64,000 nucleotides of DNA from Pithys albifrons albifrons. Lineage: Eukaryota; Chordata; Aves; Passeriformes; Thamnophilidae. The notes beneath the pieces were generated by a model. That model saw only the letters and a program-made list of their open reading frames with translations. It made no database searches and was not told where the DNA came from. Shown in pieces: positions 21,617-37,560 of this stretch. The translations under genes and the position numbers were made by a program. The stretch is from positions 74,819,463 to 74,883,462 of the forward strand of contig NC_092497.1 in NCBI RefSeq assembly GCF_047495875.1, given 5' to 3'. Numbering within the stretch: the stretch's first letter is position 1; each line of letters begins with the position of its first letter.

Positions 21617-24600
21617 CTAAAATCAGAGGAAAATTCTTACTGATGTTCAAACTATCTCAACCAAGTTTTGTTTATAATAAAAAGATATAAAACTTTTCAC
21701 ATGATTTCTTCTGCTGAACTGTACAGAGCCTGATGTTTTCAGGTAAATCCTGATGTTTCTTCTCAATCCTGAGATAACAACAATTACCAGAATTATCCAA
21801 TATCCTGCAAGAATTTCTTGTCTTTTGATATACACACACATCATCCTGAATGTGATCTTTTTTCTCTTGCTCCCCAATTAATTTAAAAGGATTGTGCAGA
21901 TTAATGAACATCCCTTCCAGCACAAATCACACAGCGATCATATTACACTGTCTACTCAGATATGTGCCTAACTATAGCAGTGCCTGTTACCAACATTATA
22001 GTTCAGAATCTGTCAGCATTTCCATTTATACACCCCTATTTTTAGGGGGCTATAATCAACAATGAATATACACTAAAGCCTGTAACACGACACACAAGAC
22101 TTGAGAACTAGAGTAAGTTTTATTATTTGATTTTTGCTAACTCCTGCCTTTACAGGAAGCTCTACCACAGACTTACAATGCCTGTTTGAAAGTGAACTGT
22201 TTCAAGTATTATTTCATTTGTGTATCTGCATGACTAGACTACATGATTCTGAGACATAAAATGGTTTTATGACAATGAACACTGCCAAAAAGCCTTTAGA
22301 AAGCCAAGCCTCATAAATCTCATGCAAAGTATAAAAAAAGAAAAAAAAAGTCATAAACACATTTTCAAGGAACATAGCAATAGTCATACTTCATTTAACA
22401 CCTGCATTTTGGAGTCCAGCCTCACATTGTGATCAATGGCACATGGGTATTGACCTTTAAAACTGCACTGTGTACTGTTATAGCATAATTTCCCTGTAAG
22501 TCTGTTATCCCCCAGTAGCTAGAAACCAATAAGCATTGACACATGATATTTAGTATCTGGCCCAAAATTCAGTTTGACAATTAAGGCAACATCTAGCATC
22601 CTTGTGGATATCAAACCTTCTTTTGAACCTAGGAAGATGATGCGCTGTGGCAATGTAATTATCAATAACCTTTCCTGATACAAAGTTTTAACTATTGCTC
22701 ATTTTAACCATTCATCATCTCCCAGTTAATGCCATGACTGCTTGGGCTTCTTCTAGATTTATTTTGGACCTCTCTCAATATTACACAACCTTCATTTTAT
22801 TTCAGACCATTTCTGTGGATATTTTGCATTTAAACAAAAAACAAACCAACCACTCCCTCACCCCTATCCGAGATATTAGAGAAGTGGCCTTCTTTCTGCT
22901 TTCTTTTTTGGTCTCTTTCTGACCTCTTTCCAGTGGAGAAAAATATGTATCAAATGAAACATAAAAAATCACAAATGGGTATTTACATAGCTAAATACTT
23001 AATGGAAAAGCAGCATGAAAGGAGCAAGCAAAATGAAAATGCCTATTTTTTCCACTCAACTTGCTGGTGGCTCTACTAAAATTTTTCTCCATTTTAAATA
23101 TTAATAAATAACAAATTTATGTTTCATCACAATTCTAAGACCATAGATTACCCTTAAAAATGCCACAAGTTTGTTTCCTGTACCAGGCAACTGCACATGA
23201 GAGAAGTAATTAACTAGTTAGACCTAAATAACTTGTGCTGCATAGTGAAAAGCCAAACAAATACATGGTTTGATTGCTTTCTGGATACTGGGCCTTATAA
23301 AAATAGAAGAATATAAAATGCATCTTTTAATTCACTGACCTCTGCTAGTATAAAACAAAGTAGTCAGTCTTCTGGTTTGAAGGCACTAAAAGTGACAAGT
23401 AATTAGAAACAATGTGATTTGGGGGTTTGGCATGTTCAAAAGAGGGAAAAATATTAACCTGCTGTTACCATCAAAAAGAGACACTAGAAATAAAAATTAG
23501 TGGGCTCTCCTCATCTATAGCTTCTGAAACTATTCTGGTTTTTGTGCACATCAAGTGGAACAAGCTATGGCACTTATCAAACCAAAAAAAAAAAAGTAGA
23601 AGACATGGGCAAATTTGATCTCATCAGATTACAGGCTAATCAAATGGCTTCATTGCAAAGCCTTAAAAGAACATCACAAAGCACAAGAGTCAAGGACAAA
23701 ATCAAATGAAAAAATCCTCATTCATCTCTTATCAAAGGATTAATATTTAAGCCTTGATAATGTGCTTTTCATCTGTAACTTAGTAATTAAATTTTTCTTA
23801 CTAAATAAAAATATAACTGTAGCAAATTGTATCAGCAAAGTCAACATTTTTAATCAAACATTGACCTAGCATTAGATATACCTTTGATTTGCTTTGATAA
23901 AAAGCCTTTAAGCTTTGTACATGCAACAAACACCCTTACAGAAGAACTTACAGAGTTTTCTCATTTATGTGATCCAACTATTGCCTCTTACAGTGGAAAA
24001 CCAGGAAATATTTAGACAATGCATCTTTGCTGTTTTGTGACTCAACTTTCAGGAAAGTCATGTCTCTCTGTTCATGGATTTACTCCTCTTGACCTTATTT
24101 TTCAGTATATAGTCAGGATTAAGTGGAATGTATATTACCTTTCTATATGATGCAGCTACTACAGTACCTGGCTGCAGCATGGCAAAGGTTTTTAAAAAGA
24201 CCAGTAGAAGAAACCATTACTGAGAAAAGTTTCTGTATACCATACAAACATTAAAAAGTGGATTACTTGTGAAATTAGAGCGCCACAGTTATTGTATAAA
24301 AAATAATGATTCAATCCAGGAATCAATCAATCTGAAAGTTCCTAATAAAACTGAATGAAACAAATAGAACTGTGAGAAGTCTGCAACATATTCTGCTTTT
24401 AAATTTAGCCCCATGAGAAGTATGAATTAGAGGATGTAAAAGCTCTGTTTATTCCTCAGAGGGTCCCCAACTCTGAAGCATTTCAAAGGTGAAGAAGCTC
24501 AACAGGGAATACTTACAGGGTGTGTCACAGAAATGGTCTACTTGTTTTATTCACTGCCAATACTAATTCACTCCAGAATTTTTTCCCCTTCATACCTTTA

Positions 24601-27600
24601 TTTTGAAGTATGTATCTGTTGGATACTGAAGTCTTGAAACTCAGTGAAAGTTAAGGATCAGATAACAAAGGATTGAGTGTTAAATCCTTTTAACAAGGAA
24701 GACCATGTAGCAATAACAGCAAAGAAAAAGCATTTTCAATGCTATTCTCAAGTTTCCTGCTTCCTGAATGACATCATTGAAGTCACTTCATTTGTCTTCT
24801 CTGATTCTCTTACTGATTCATAAAGTGCTGTGAGGTACTACTTTTAACATATTAATAATAATAATTATTGTCCACCCATTTGCCTCATCTCTATGTCAAG
24901 CAAAGGTACTTGCTGCAGAATACAACAGCAATACTAGTAGAGTACATCCCATGTATGTTTAATTTCTGGGCATTTATAGTTTGTAAGGGGTTTCAATGTA
25001 ATTCATTGAAAGAATAAGTAAATACGTACATAATGATCTAGCCTCTAGAAACATTACATATTCACCCCTATGAAAACAGGGAAACCAACCATAATGCTTT
25101 AAATAACATAGATTCAATTTCCATCAACGACTCTTTGCCCTGCCCTCCAACTGTGAATGTATTTCAGTGCAGTGGGAGGAGATACCACAGTGACAATTTC
25201 AGGTTGGATGTTCATCCATTATATATTCTCTTTGTTATATCCCGGATCTTGTACAGGACATCCCTGAGCAGAACAGGGTTGGCCTGGCTGTACTTTTAAA
25301 CTAAAATAAATTCAGAACTCTGCATAAAGAACCAGTGCATGTAGCTATACTGTACACTGGTCACAGATATGCTTAAATGAGTTTTTGCTGTCCATTCACA
25401 TGAATGAGATTTTGCCGTTTTTTTAATTTTAACTTTTTTACATGTGGTTGAGACTCCAATTACTATATAATTATAGCGCTAGAGGTCTTGGGCAGCTTCT
25501 ACTTTAAGCTCAGAAGCTTTTGGCAGATTTTGGAGATGTTTTTAAATTAAGCATGTTTGCTAATGATTTTATACATGATAATGGTGCTAAGGAAGACTAT
25601 ACAGTATTGAAACAAAAGTGCTATGATTAATAGTTGTAGTGGAAACAATAGCACAACAGTGGTGATAATTTCAAAGAGAAGTATTAAATGAAGACACTGA
25701 TAAATGAAATTGGATTGTAGGGTCTGACACAGTTCATCAGAATAGCAAGGCCAGGCTCAGCACATTGCCCAGGCAGCAGTGCATCTCCCCAAGAACTGCC
25801 TGGCCTGGCACCAAGGGAAGGAAAGCCTTTAAATGGGTCTGCATATGGAAAGAAACTTTTTCATCTAGCAAGTAAATGAATTGCTAAAATGTTGCTGGAA
25901 CATACTAAACTTAGAAAGCTGCAGAATGCTTACATATCAAATAGAACTTTTACTGCAAAATTGTTTTTTCTCTCAGGCAGGTAGAATCCAAGTAAAACAC
26001 AAATAATCACTCTAAAACAATAACCAAACTCTTTCACTGAGTTTATTACATGCTTATGGGTTTAATTTTACACCATGCATGCTGTAATGATACATCCCTC
26101 TTGCATTACTCCTTCTACCAGAACATTTCAAATTACTTGTGTGCTTTCAGAGATCAAACTGAGATGGTATCTCTGAAGTCTATTTTCAGATATTTGTATC
26201 CAATTTACTTTATAAACTGTTGCAGTGACACAGACAGCTTTAAGCCTATTCAAAGACAGAATACATTTACACAACAGATGCAGTTTTAATTTACCTATTA
26301 TTAATTTAGAATCTATTCCCATAATCCAGAGAAATGTAGTAAGGTTTTTGTTTTTATCATAACAGATTAATATTTCTGGTCCAGACACATCTAGCCTGTA
26401 AAGCCTTGCTTAAATAAAGAAGAGGGAAGGAAGCGAGAGAGGGCAGAGGAAATAAGTCCTTTCAGGTGATAAAGGACATCTAAAGACAACAGCATGCCAA
26501 GTGTGCAGAACCTGAATCCAAACCGCATCATGAGACAGGCAACAACTAGCATGGTAAAAACAACCACATTTGTAGATCATGATTATGACCATTCTTCTAG
26601 GGATAAAAAAGGGCTTCTTTAAAAAAAAAAAAAACAAAACTGCACATTCACACACACAGAAAATAAATATTTTCTAAAGCTAAAAAGTTATCAGCATTAC
26701 TAAAAATATTGCTGCCTTTCTCAATTCTAATAGATTATCCTTTCTACTGAACAATTCTTGGAATTCTATTAAAAGAAAAATCCCATGTATCAATGTATCT
26801 TTTCAATTTTTCAAAGGAAGATGATAAAGACATCTCTTTGGCCTGTGAAGTTGTCTTCTCTAGATTACCACTACAACTGCATCTTCCATTGAATTCTTGC
26901 TCAGGTAAAGCTGTTTCTCACCATAAAGCTTCTGGAAATATTCTCTCTGCCACGCAAACGCCAATACAACAAAATGACACCTTACTTACTATTTTATACT
27001 TAGTGCATCCAGAATTACAAGACTCAGTCCTTGATTTGAATTAGTTTTAAGCACACTTCTGTCAGAAAAAGTATAGTTCAGAAGAACAAAGCCTTGAGGA
27101 AAGCAGCACACAGAATTCTTCAGGAAAGGGACTAGGTGACTACATTCCAAACATCTCTAATTTGTCTAAATTACAACTGATACAAACTATGGAGTGAAAG
27201 AAAGAAGACACCAGGAAAACATAGCAGAATAGACACAAATAACTTATTCACCTATTACAGCATATACAATGGCATTTTAATATCAGATTGCTAATTCAGA
27301 GAGAAGTTGCAGTGACATGTGCCAGTGTATAGCCTGACAGATAAATCTAAACGCCTACACTGGGAGACTGTAAGTGAGGCAGTATGGGCTATCAAATCTG
27401 AAATGAAGAGGGCTTTCAGTGCAGATGGGGCTGTAAAGTGAGATCCTGAGCAGCTGTGTCATCACTGCCTGCCTGAAAACTCCTACTACGTGCCATTGGC
27501 CCCTTCAGATCTCCAAGGCCCTCAGCATACTTTGTATACCTAGGAACTACAAAGAGTTTGGTTCCTTAGACCTGGAACTCAGAAATCCCTGCAGTAGCCC

Positions 27601-28894
27601 CAGTCTTGCTCCTTTCCAGATGTCCCACTCACCTCCATGTAAACCTCAACAGATTCTCAATCCCCAGCAAAATGGGTTCTGTTTCCTGTAAAATGACTTG
27701 CAAGTTTCGGAGCACAGTGTATGTCCTTCCAATTCGAGTCCCTTCATATATATATATCTTATGAGGCTGTTAAATATCATTGTAATTAGCGTAGCACAGG
27801 AAGCTAAATATAAAGCATAGGGAAGTGTGCTGCCAGCATTAAATGCATAAAACTAGGTAGTATGTAGTTTTAAGTACAGGAAACACCTAAATGGAATACA
27901 AAATTCACGTTATTCTGAACTTGCCAAATGTGAATTTAGTTTTAGCACTTTTTAATGTATTCAACAGCATGCAAGAAGTTGCTTTAATGTTGACTGAAAT
28001 GATATTAACACTCACACAGAGAAGCATGTTCTAGCAATTGTTGTCAAGTCTTCTAGGACGGCCTCCCAGATTGCACTTGATAGTAACATTTGGAATTATG
28101 CCTGCCAGTGGCTCCACTGACAGCTCCATGCCTGCACGACAGCCAAGCCAGTGGAGACCAGGATATCCTGTACTCCTGCTGGCACCAGAATCAGAGCACA
28201 CGTGGTAGCTGATGGTATGGTGAAGGGAATACAGTAAGAGTCAAAGCAGCAGAGAAAAGTTAAAAGTGCTTATATCCTCACTAAGACGTTAAAATGTAGA
28301 TGATGCAGCAAAGGATAAAATTGCTACATGCCTTTCAAATCAAATTTGAACAACACTTCTCATTTAGCCTGGATCAAAGTGAAGCGTTAATTTTCCCACT
28401 CTGGTTTTCAAGAAAATACTCCGTCTTAAGATTTTAAATTGGTTTTGAGATAGTTATTATCAGAATATGGCAGTGATTTCACAGCCTCGGAGGAAATCTT
28501 TTCTTCTCCCAAAAGATACTCTCTCATCCATGGCTTTTGCAGAAGTCAGAGCATTTGATACACAGTGGAGACAACTGAGACAACTGAGTAGAACTCAGAC
28601 ATCTTGAGACTGCCCATACTGGCCATCCCTGGGAATAATAAATAAGTTGTATTTACCTATATGAGGTCAGCATGGGAAACAGGAAGTTGAGCAGGTCATG
28701 TGCCTCTATAATTCACCTGACAAAGTTAATGTTTACATGGGACCTTCAGATAAATTAAAGGCTTTCCACATAACACTGCCATATAAATTATATAATGTGA
28801 TATTTCATATCAAAAATAAGTAAAAATGAAGTGTTAGTTTTCAGATAGGATAAAAAAGGCTTGATTTTCCACCACTGAGTTCTTTCAAAAAAGA

Positions 28895-29020
28895 AGGAAA
28901 AAAAAAACACAAAACCAAACAAAACCAACAAACCAACCATCAAACAAACAAACAAAAAAAGTCAATGAAAAAAATCCCAACAAACAACAAACAAAAAACA
29001 TCCATACAGGGAACAAACCC
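28895..29020. repeat. AAAC-rich low-complexity tract
   Basis: Imperfect (A)nC units over about 125 bases. It resembles a diversified oligo(A) tail, but no element body is recognisable beside it. Confidence 0.8.
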
Positions 29021-30654
29021 AAATCAAGTCACACAAAACTATTATTCATACAAATATAAACTCCATTGATATGGACTTATGTCCATCTTTCCTTCAGAAA
29101 TCTCTGTATTTTTAGGCGTCTGGCCTCTGGGAGCTCTGGCTGAAAACTGTCTTTCAAAAGCCAGGGAATTTTATTAGAGTAACAATTTCTCTGCCACAGT
29201 TTGCTAAAATCCAAGTGATATTCTCACAGCCACAAACGACAGGGTCACTTAGACAACTAAAAAAAAAGGCCACTAAATGACACCCAATGAGTTAGTAGGT
29301 CACTGGAAGCTGCCACAGTGTCCTATTGCTGCTTCCCAGACACTCCCCTCATGATATTCATGTTCCTTTCTGAGGGAAAATTATTCCATCATGCTGTAGG
29401 GCGGAAGAAAAGATGTGAGCAGTGAACAGGCCTTAAGTAAGCTGAGATAGGATTCAGTGAAGAATTAGCCTCTTCCAAGCCACAGGGCTTTGGTTATATG
29501 GGAACCTGCTGCAGAGAAGGGTTTGTCATGATCTTTTTTGTTTACACATGTGAAGAAAACAAAGAGTCAGACTCACTTTCAGTAACTATTTGGAAGGTAA
29601 CCAAATAGTAGCTGGAATAGAAGGACTCTTAGTTTCATCAGTTCTCCTCACATGTTAGCTGTCAGCTAACACATCACTCGAGTATCTTGTAAAAAAAAAG
29701 GCCAGGGGAACCTCTTGAAGCACATTTAAAAATACTGAGCAGCACAATATTAATGTTTATCAGAAAACTGAACTTCTAGATCCCGTGAAAAAGATGTGCT
29801 AATCAATGGCACATAGAAGACTCTAAACCCAGTGTTTTTTCTAATAATTTTTTTCAGCTAGGTATGTAAATCTGATAATACTACAGTGGACTTCTCTATA
29901 TATAGTTCATTATGTGGTAGACATGTTTTATTAATTTGTACTCCTAGAATAGAAATCCGTGGAATTAAATATACAGAAAAAGAGAAAGCTTCTATGCAAC
30001 TAGTAAGTGTCTGATGCAAAAAGCCTAAGAGGATGATCAGTTTTGGGAAGACAGAGTTACAGTGGGAAATTGCCAAATAGTAGCTATCCAGACAGCTCTG
30101 AAACTGTCCCTTGTTTTCTGAAATCTGACAAATAGATAAGGAATACCAGATGCTGACATAATCAAATAAAATAGAAAAAAAAAGAGATGACAGTTCCTAA
30201 GAGCTGCAAAGAGCTACAAGCCACTGAGCCTAAAATTCATAACATACAAATTGGTAAAATATACAATAGAAAGAGAATTAAGCAACATATTTATACAATT
30301 GGGATATATGAGGAGAGTTCTGCTCTGAATTATAGTTACGCCTCAAATACTTCCTGGTATTCTTCGTAAGAATCAGCAGATCCCCAAGCACAAGAAGTCA
30401 GCCTGATACAATCTGATTTCCAAAAGGCAATAATTAACAGTGTACCTCCCCAAGACCACTGAAGAAATTCAGAGGACATCCTCACATGCTGAGAAACTAC
30501 TGCTGGGAGGAATTCAGGAGAATCCTAGAGGGACCTGTGCAAAAGCTTGTAACATTTACTGTCATGGGATCAGGTAGATTACAAAAATTAGCTAAAATAT
30601 GGTCATTCCTAACAAAGGAACTAGCTAATTAAATTCATAATGGATGGGCAGAAT

Positions 30655-30745
30655 TACACACAAACAAACAAAAAAAAAACAAACAAAAAACCCACTAAAC
30701 CAAACCAACCAAAATCAAAACAAAACAACAAACAAATAACACAGA
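30655..30745. repeat. AAAC-rich low-complexity tract
   Basis: A second imperfect (CAAA)n tract of the same kind, about 1.7 kb from the first. Confidence 0.8.
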
Positions 30746-32091
30746 AAACTACATCACTCCAAGCACTATGGAATATAAAGATCACTTGCCTACCATCCTT
30801 CCTTTCCTTCTCCTAACTTGAAATAAAGGACTAGCCTGTTCTTTAAAGACTATATTTATCAAAGTCTTTTCAATTGCACCTTGGCTTAACTGATGAAAGA
30901 TCTTGTTTTATAAATGTTGAATTTATCCTTTGGAAATCTGAAGACACTACATGGAACAATAGTAAAAGAAAGTCTGTCTCCTTTTCTAAAAGGCTGTTTC
31001 TATGGGTCTGTATACAGTGCAGGCTGGACACAAAAAATGTTAGATACATTTAAAATATTGTTTCACTGAAAGAAATACAAAGAAAATATATAAGTTTCAG
31101 AAAAGAAAAGAGAGAAAACACATTACTACTGGCAAGCTTATTGTCATGAATCTTGTACTTCACTTGAAAAATATATTTGATAGGATCCTGGAAAAAAAAG
31201 TATTTTAAGTTCTAACTCCTCTGAAAAGGAATTTTTCACAAGGGTTTTAAGCAAGTGCAACGGGTGTTGTAATATTTCAATAAAAACTATCCTTTTACTT
31301 TATGTAATCAATTGTTTGCTTTCATTTGATTTTCTGCACATCCTATTCCTCCCCCAGTTTTCTGAAGGCTATCAACTAAGTGAAATGCTGAGGGCATCAG
31401 GCAATCTACCCTTAGAATTACTCTGCCTGTTATTCACTGACAACCCTGAAGAGGGTACAGTTGCACAACTTACTGCCACTTCTCTCCTGAAACACATTTA
31501 ACTTTGAAACCAAACAATAGACTAACCTATCTTTCTCCTTTCCCACTTTGTTACAGTATTGAAAGTTTAGAACAAAAAAGAAAAAAAGCATACAGAGAGT
31601 TCTGGATCTCACCTCCTTAGCCTTCCAAGGAACTTACTTATATACATTTCTGTGCAATTCACCACTATTTTAACAACCTACAGATAAAATAGCTTAATTA
31701 CAGTTTCAATCAGGTCAATATCTATCAAGAATTTTATAATTGCACTACGAACAGAAATTTCACATCAAAAGACATGTGATTCCTAAATGAAAGATATTAT
31801 TACACTAATCCAGAGCAGCCCTCATGTTGTAAGATGCTCCCACTAACCAGACCTACATTTCAAGCAAATAAAGTCTAAATTACCAGCACTCCACTATCAT
31901 TAATAAAGGTTAAGAGGAAAATCAAACACCCCAATCTTAAACCACATTTACAAATACAGCATATTAGACAGCATATAGATAGACCTTCCATTATAATCCA
32001 TGGAACAAAGCCTCCCAAGTTATTATACACTATTTAGAAACAGATGCAAGTATTTCTTAGTTGTCTCTTTACTAAACAGCATTCTAAATTA

Positions 32092-33252
<1,161 letters not shown>

Positions 33253-35049
33253 TTAAAAAAATAGGAGACAATGTGGCATCTTTTGGAACAGATTTAACAT
33301 ATCTGTGAAACATAGCGTGAAAACAGCTCTGCAACTATTCTGGACCTCCCTCTTTCTATTTTAAATGGCAGGAAAAAGAGGCAAAGCCCAACTACAAGAT
33401 AAAATCAGATGTAATTAGATTTTTTGCAATAACAATGAAATAATGAGAACAAAAGTAACAAAAACACAGATAAGAGATATCATGGAGAGATATTTAAATA
33501 AAATGTATAGCTGTTATGATGCTCATTAGTAATGTGAAAAAAATTATGGGTATGTGAGCTTGTATAAGCACCCCCATTCTCATCATATACAAATTTGCAT
33601 GGAAATATGTCTCCAGCACACTGGAAAAGATTTTTTTTTTTACTGCAAAGATTCCCAGATGAAGTTTTGAGACAGAAGCAACTCCTTGAGGCCTGCAGAG
33701 CAGTAGGCATGGAGTGTCTTGCCTGAGGTCACTTTTCCATTCCTCTCCTTCTAGGAAGAACTGGGGAAAAGAAGGAAAAAAGGGCTCCTTCTACCTCCTA
33801 CCTCTGCCTCCTACCACAGAGCAGCTTTATTTCTAATAGCAAGTAGAGTGGCACAGCTGTGAAGTCACAACTTTCTCTTCTGTTTTCTCTCCTGGAGAGC
33901 ACCTTTCCAGAGATGGACCAACTCACAGCCCAGCAACCCACTCACAGCTTCTTTCCCAGACACCTAGCTGGTTACATCCACACCACTCAGCAGTTTCACC
34001 CCTCTGGGAAAATTAATTAAGCATTGCTTTAACTACACAAAGTCAATCATCTACAGGAAGCTATCCAACCCAGTGGCTTCTGCCAACCTTCATGACATTC
34101 CTTGATACTGTCAACCCTCTCCAACATTGAGCTACATACAGTATAGCCAATAAAAATGTGTTTTATGAATAACACTGACGTCAGACATATTTTTTCCCAA
34201 GTTGCCTGTTTCATTTATATCATGGGCTCCTACACCAAGGGCAAGCCTCAAAGTATTATCTGAAGGGTAAGAGAAATTTTCCTCCTTGCCTTGGATTATA
34301 ATTAAATGCAATAAATGCAATACAGTTATCACTGAGAAAAGCAATTGGCTCTCATTGTGAATACTGTGTCACAAGTTCTACAGGAATCTTGGACTTCAAA
34401 GCCTTTTTTTTAATGTTGCAACACCATTTTTCCCCTGTAATCAATCAGTGTCCAGTTAGAGCTCACTAATTCAATTCCACAATTTGGTACTGCTACACTA
34501 CAGATAGATCTCAGAGCAAATACCTGCATCAGGGTGAATCCAAGGCCTCAGTGGTATGCTGCAAAAATTCTTAATCTGCAAGACAGCGTACTGGATAAGG
34601 CTCAGTATATAGATGCAGACACCATATATAATTTGGCCAATGGAGGAGTCCCTGTCCAAGAACTTTTCGGTAAGTCTTTTCAGGGTGAAAAATTGGGATG
34701 TGATTCTCCAGAGTGACCATTAGCTTGACGCCAAACTGAGTTTGGCCTTTAAGCAGTGCCAAAGAAAAGCCAACCATGAAAGGCATCCCAAGATTTCAGA
34801 GCATGGCTTGCTAGCCAAGTTGTGAGGTCAACAGATCTACTTGTGGCATTTCTAAGCAAACAGTTTGTTGCTGATGAGGATCTAAGGTCCTCAGTGTCAT
34901 TATAACATTTCTGCATCTTTAACAGTCTCAGTTACAAGGAATAAATACAGGATTTATATAAGTTTCTTGCTTAAGTCTGTCTTCAACAGAATTTAAAAAT
35001 CAGAACTAAAAAACTGCAGATTTCCTCTGCCACAAAATTGCTCTTAGGA

Positions 35050-35650
35050 AGGGCACTTTTTAATATCTCAGTCAGCTCCATGGACAGTGGGAGTAAGTGC
35101 ATCCCCGACAAGTTGCAGATGATTCCAAACTGTGTGGTGCAGTCGACAATGCTGAGGAAAGAGATCCCACCCAGAGGGACCTTGACAGGCTTAGATATGG
35201 GCTTGTGCAAACCTCATGAAGGCCAATATGGCCAAGTGCAAGATCCTGCACCTGGGCCAGGGCAATCCCAAGCACAAATGCAGGCTGAGTAGAGATGGAC
35301 TGAGAGCAGCCCTGAGGAGAAAGACTTAGGGCTGTTGGTGGATGAAAAGCTCAACACGACCCGACAGTGTGCATATGCACACCAGAAGGCCAACTGTATC
35401 CTAAGCTGTATCCAAAGGACCCTGGCCAGTAGATTGAGGGAGTGACTCTTTACCTCTACTCTACTCTGGTGAGACCTTGCCTAGAGTACTGCATCCATCT
35501 CTGGAGTTTCTGACACAAGGAAGATGTGGACCTGTTGGAATTAGTCCAAAGAAGAGCCACGAAGTTGATCAGACAGCTGGAGCACTTCTCCTGTGAAGAC
35601 AGGCTGAGATCCCCAAAGCAAAAAGGGCAGCCTGGAACAAGACTAAGACA
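35050..35650 (+). mobile_element. CR1 LINE fragment, end of ORF2 and start of 3' UTR
   Basis: The plus strand carries a decayed CR1 RT tail: sequence matching GATGATTCCAAACTGTGTGG (position of the FADD-downstream block), GAGGGACCTTGACAGGCTTA, the CAAGATCCTGCACCTGGGCC block and the AGAAGAGCCACGAAGTTGAT segment. Stops and frameshifts are frequent, so it is non-functional. It is truncated at both ends; the 3' UTR end is missing. Confidence 0.88.
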
Positions 35651-36667
35651 TTATGGAGTTCTTTCAAATGAAGAAAATATATGGGGTTTTGACTGAAAGC
35701 CATTGTTGCAAGCTTTACCAAAGGCTGGCTCAACTTCAGACATTTCCAGTAATCCTCATATAGCAATTTATGTCCCAGGTCAGCAAAGACGTATGAATGC
35801 ATACCTGGCTCCTGAATTCAATAAGGTTTATGCATGTACTTAAACTTGCATACACAACAGAAATAATTTGCAAAATCAGATCTGATTTTGGTGCTTCTGG
35901 TGTTCTTCCACTATGGCTGGGTTTTTTCAAGCCCTGGAACAACTTTATGGCAGGATTTACAGCCCTAAGTACTCAAGCTTACCAGCAAGCAAGTAATTGT
36001 ATGCTTCAGTGCTTACACATTTACAGTCTATCATTGGAATTACATCATTTACGTCTATTATCTGTTTGCAATACAGATGACTCAACTCCAGGTCAGCCAA
36101 GCCTTTCCTGCAACGGCAGATGAAGGGTCAGCAATATCTATTCTTGTTTTTAAGCAGGCTTCATGACCTCCACAGACCACGATGGTAACTGCTTAAGACA
36201 CAATTCATTTATCGATTTTAAGATATTGAGTGAAGCAAGAAAGCTCTCCCACAGCCAAACTTTGTGTTTGGCTATGTAGTGTTTTTTCTTGTGTCCAATT
36301 CACTCCATTGAGTTTATTCCCATAACAAATATTTCTCCAGAGCTGTCACGGCCTTTCCAGCTGACAGATATGGTCACCTCCAGAGATCCAGCAATGCTTC
36401 AAAAATTATCTCAGCATGGTGTCTTACTTTGACTCACTGCTCTTTCCCAGGCTACTGTGTACACACAGGTAGGAGTGGCAGAGGGCAAATGAATGTGTTT
36501 CCAATATTCCTTGATTCAGTGCCCTTCTCCTCCAAAAGAATTTATGAGTTCTTCATGTATACTACTCTAAATAATAGCTTTGCATTCTGTCTTCTACAGA
36601 AGATATCACTGCAGGTTAAACTAAACATTAACAGCTACATACGATTATGTAATATCACAACTAAGAT

Positions 36668-37560
36668 TGTGATATACCCACTTCAAGAAGGACATAGAGG
36701 TGCTGGGACATGTCCAGAGAAGGGCAATAAAACTAATGAAGGGTTTGGAGTCTTATAAGGAGTGGCTGAGGGAGCTGGGGTTGTTTAGACTGGACAAAAT
36801 GAGGCTCAGAAGTGACCTTATCATTCTTACAACTACTTGAAAGGAGGGAGTAGCCAGGTGGGATTCAGTCTCTTCTCCCAGTGATAGGACAAGACATAGT
36901 CTTAAGGTGCCCCAGGGGGGGTTAGGTTGGACATAAGGAAGAATTTCTTCACAAAAAATGTGATTAGACATTGGTATGAGCTGCCCAGGGAGTGGTGGAG
37001 GTATCTAAGGAGGGATTGGACATGGCACTTTAAAGTAAACAATAAACACCAGCTGAGGAAAACAGACACCACACACAGACCAATGTGAAAAAGTGAATGC
37101 CCACTTTATTACACACTGCACACGGTTTATATAGGGTTAAAGCTGGGTTCAACTGGCTAACCCTAACTGGCTCACACCACTGAACTGCAAATCCCCATCG
37201 GTTATAAAGCATATCTCACAAGTCCAATGTTTTGGTGAACTTATCCTAACTGTTTTCATTTACATCTCCTGTGTGCTGTGAGAAGCCTGAGGAGTTCTCA
37301 TGAGAAACCTCCAGGGAGTCGCTAAGAACTCCCGGGAAGAGATTTCTCCTCCAACCATCTGCAGCAGCTGCGGCTCTGTTTTTTCTTAGCTGCTTTCAGT
37401 CTCACAGGGTCTAATATATATCTAAATTGCTCACCTGTGATTTTTCTGTACCCACAGCACTTTATGCCATGTTCTAGTTGACAAGGTGGTGTTCAGTCAC
37501 AGGTTGGACTCGATAATCTCAAACATTTATTCCAAATTAATTGATTCTGTGATTCTGTGA
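36668..37560 (+). mobile_element. CR1 LINE 3' end, interrupted by an LTR insertion
   Basis: Bases 36668-37032 hold the end of CR1 ORF2 and 3' UTR (AGAGAAGGGCAATAAAACTA, GGACATAAGGAAGAATTTCT). The element resumes at 37465 with the final 3' UTR and ends in GATTCTGTGATTCTGTGA, the CR1-type 8-mer tail. The 424 bp in between are a foreign insertion flanked by the direct repeat GCACTTTA. It overlaps in homology with the fragment at 35050-35650, so the two are separate insertions. Confidence 0.9.
37033..37456 (-). mobile_element. Solo LTR inserted in a CR1, minus strand
   Basis: Read on the minus strand it starts TGTGGGTACAG, has a TATA box in CCCTATATAAACC (near 37128), an AATAAA signal about 30 bases later (GTAATAAAGTGGG) and ends in TGTTTACTT. 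An 8-bp direct repeat, GCACTTTA, lies at 37025-37032 and 37457-37464. If the true duplication is 6 bp, the LTR would end in TA rather than the usual CA. U3-R-U5 order and absence of internal sequence indicate a solo LTR. Confidence 0.8.

Noticed and set aside
27590..27760. Possible coding exon in a GC-richer segment of the 10.5-kb intron
   Set aside because: FRMD3 exons on either side are already phase-continuous (32093 to 21539), and no long open frame or recognisable peptide was found.
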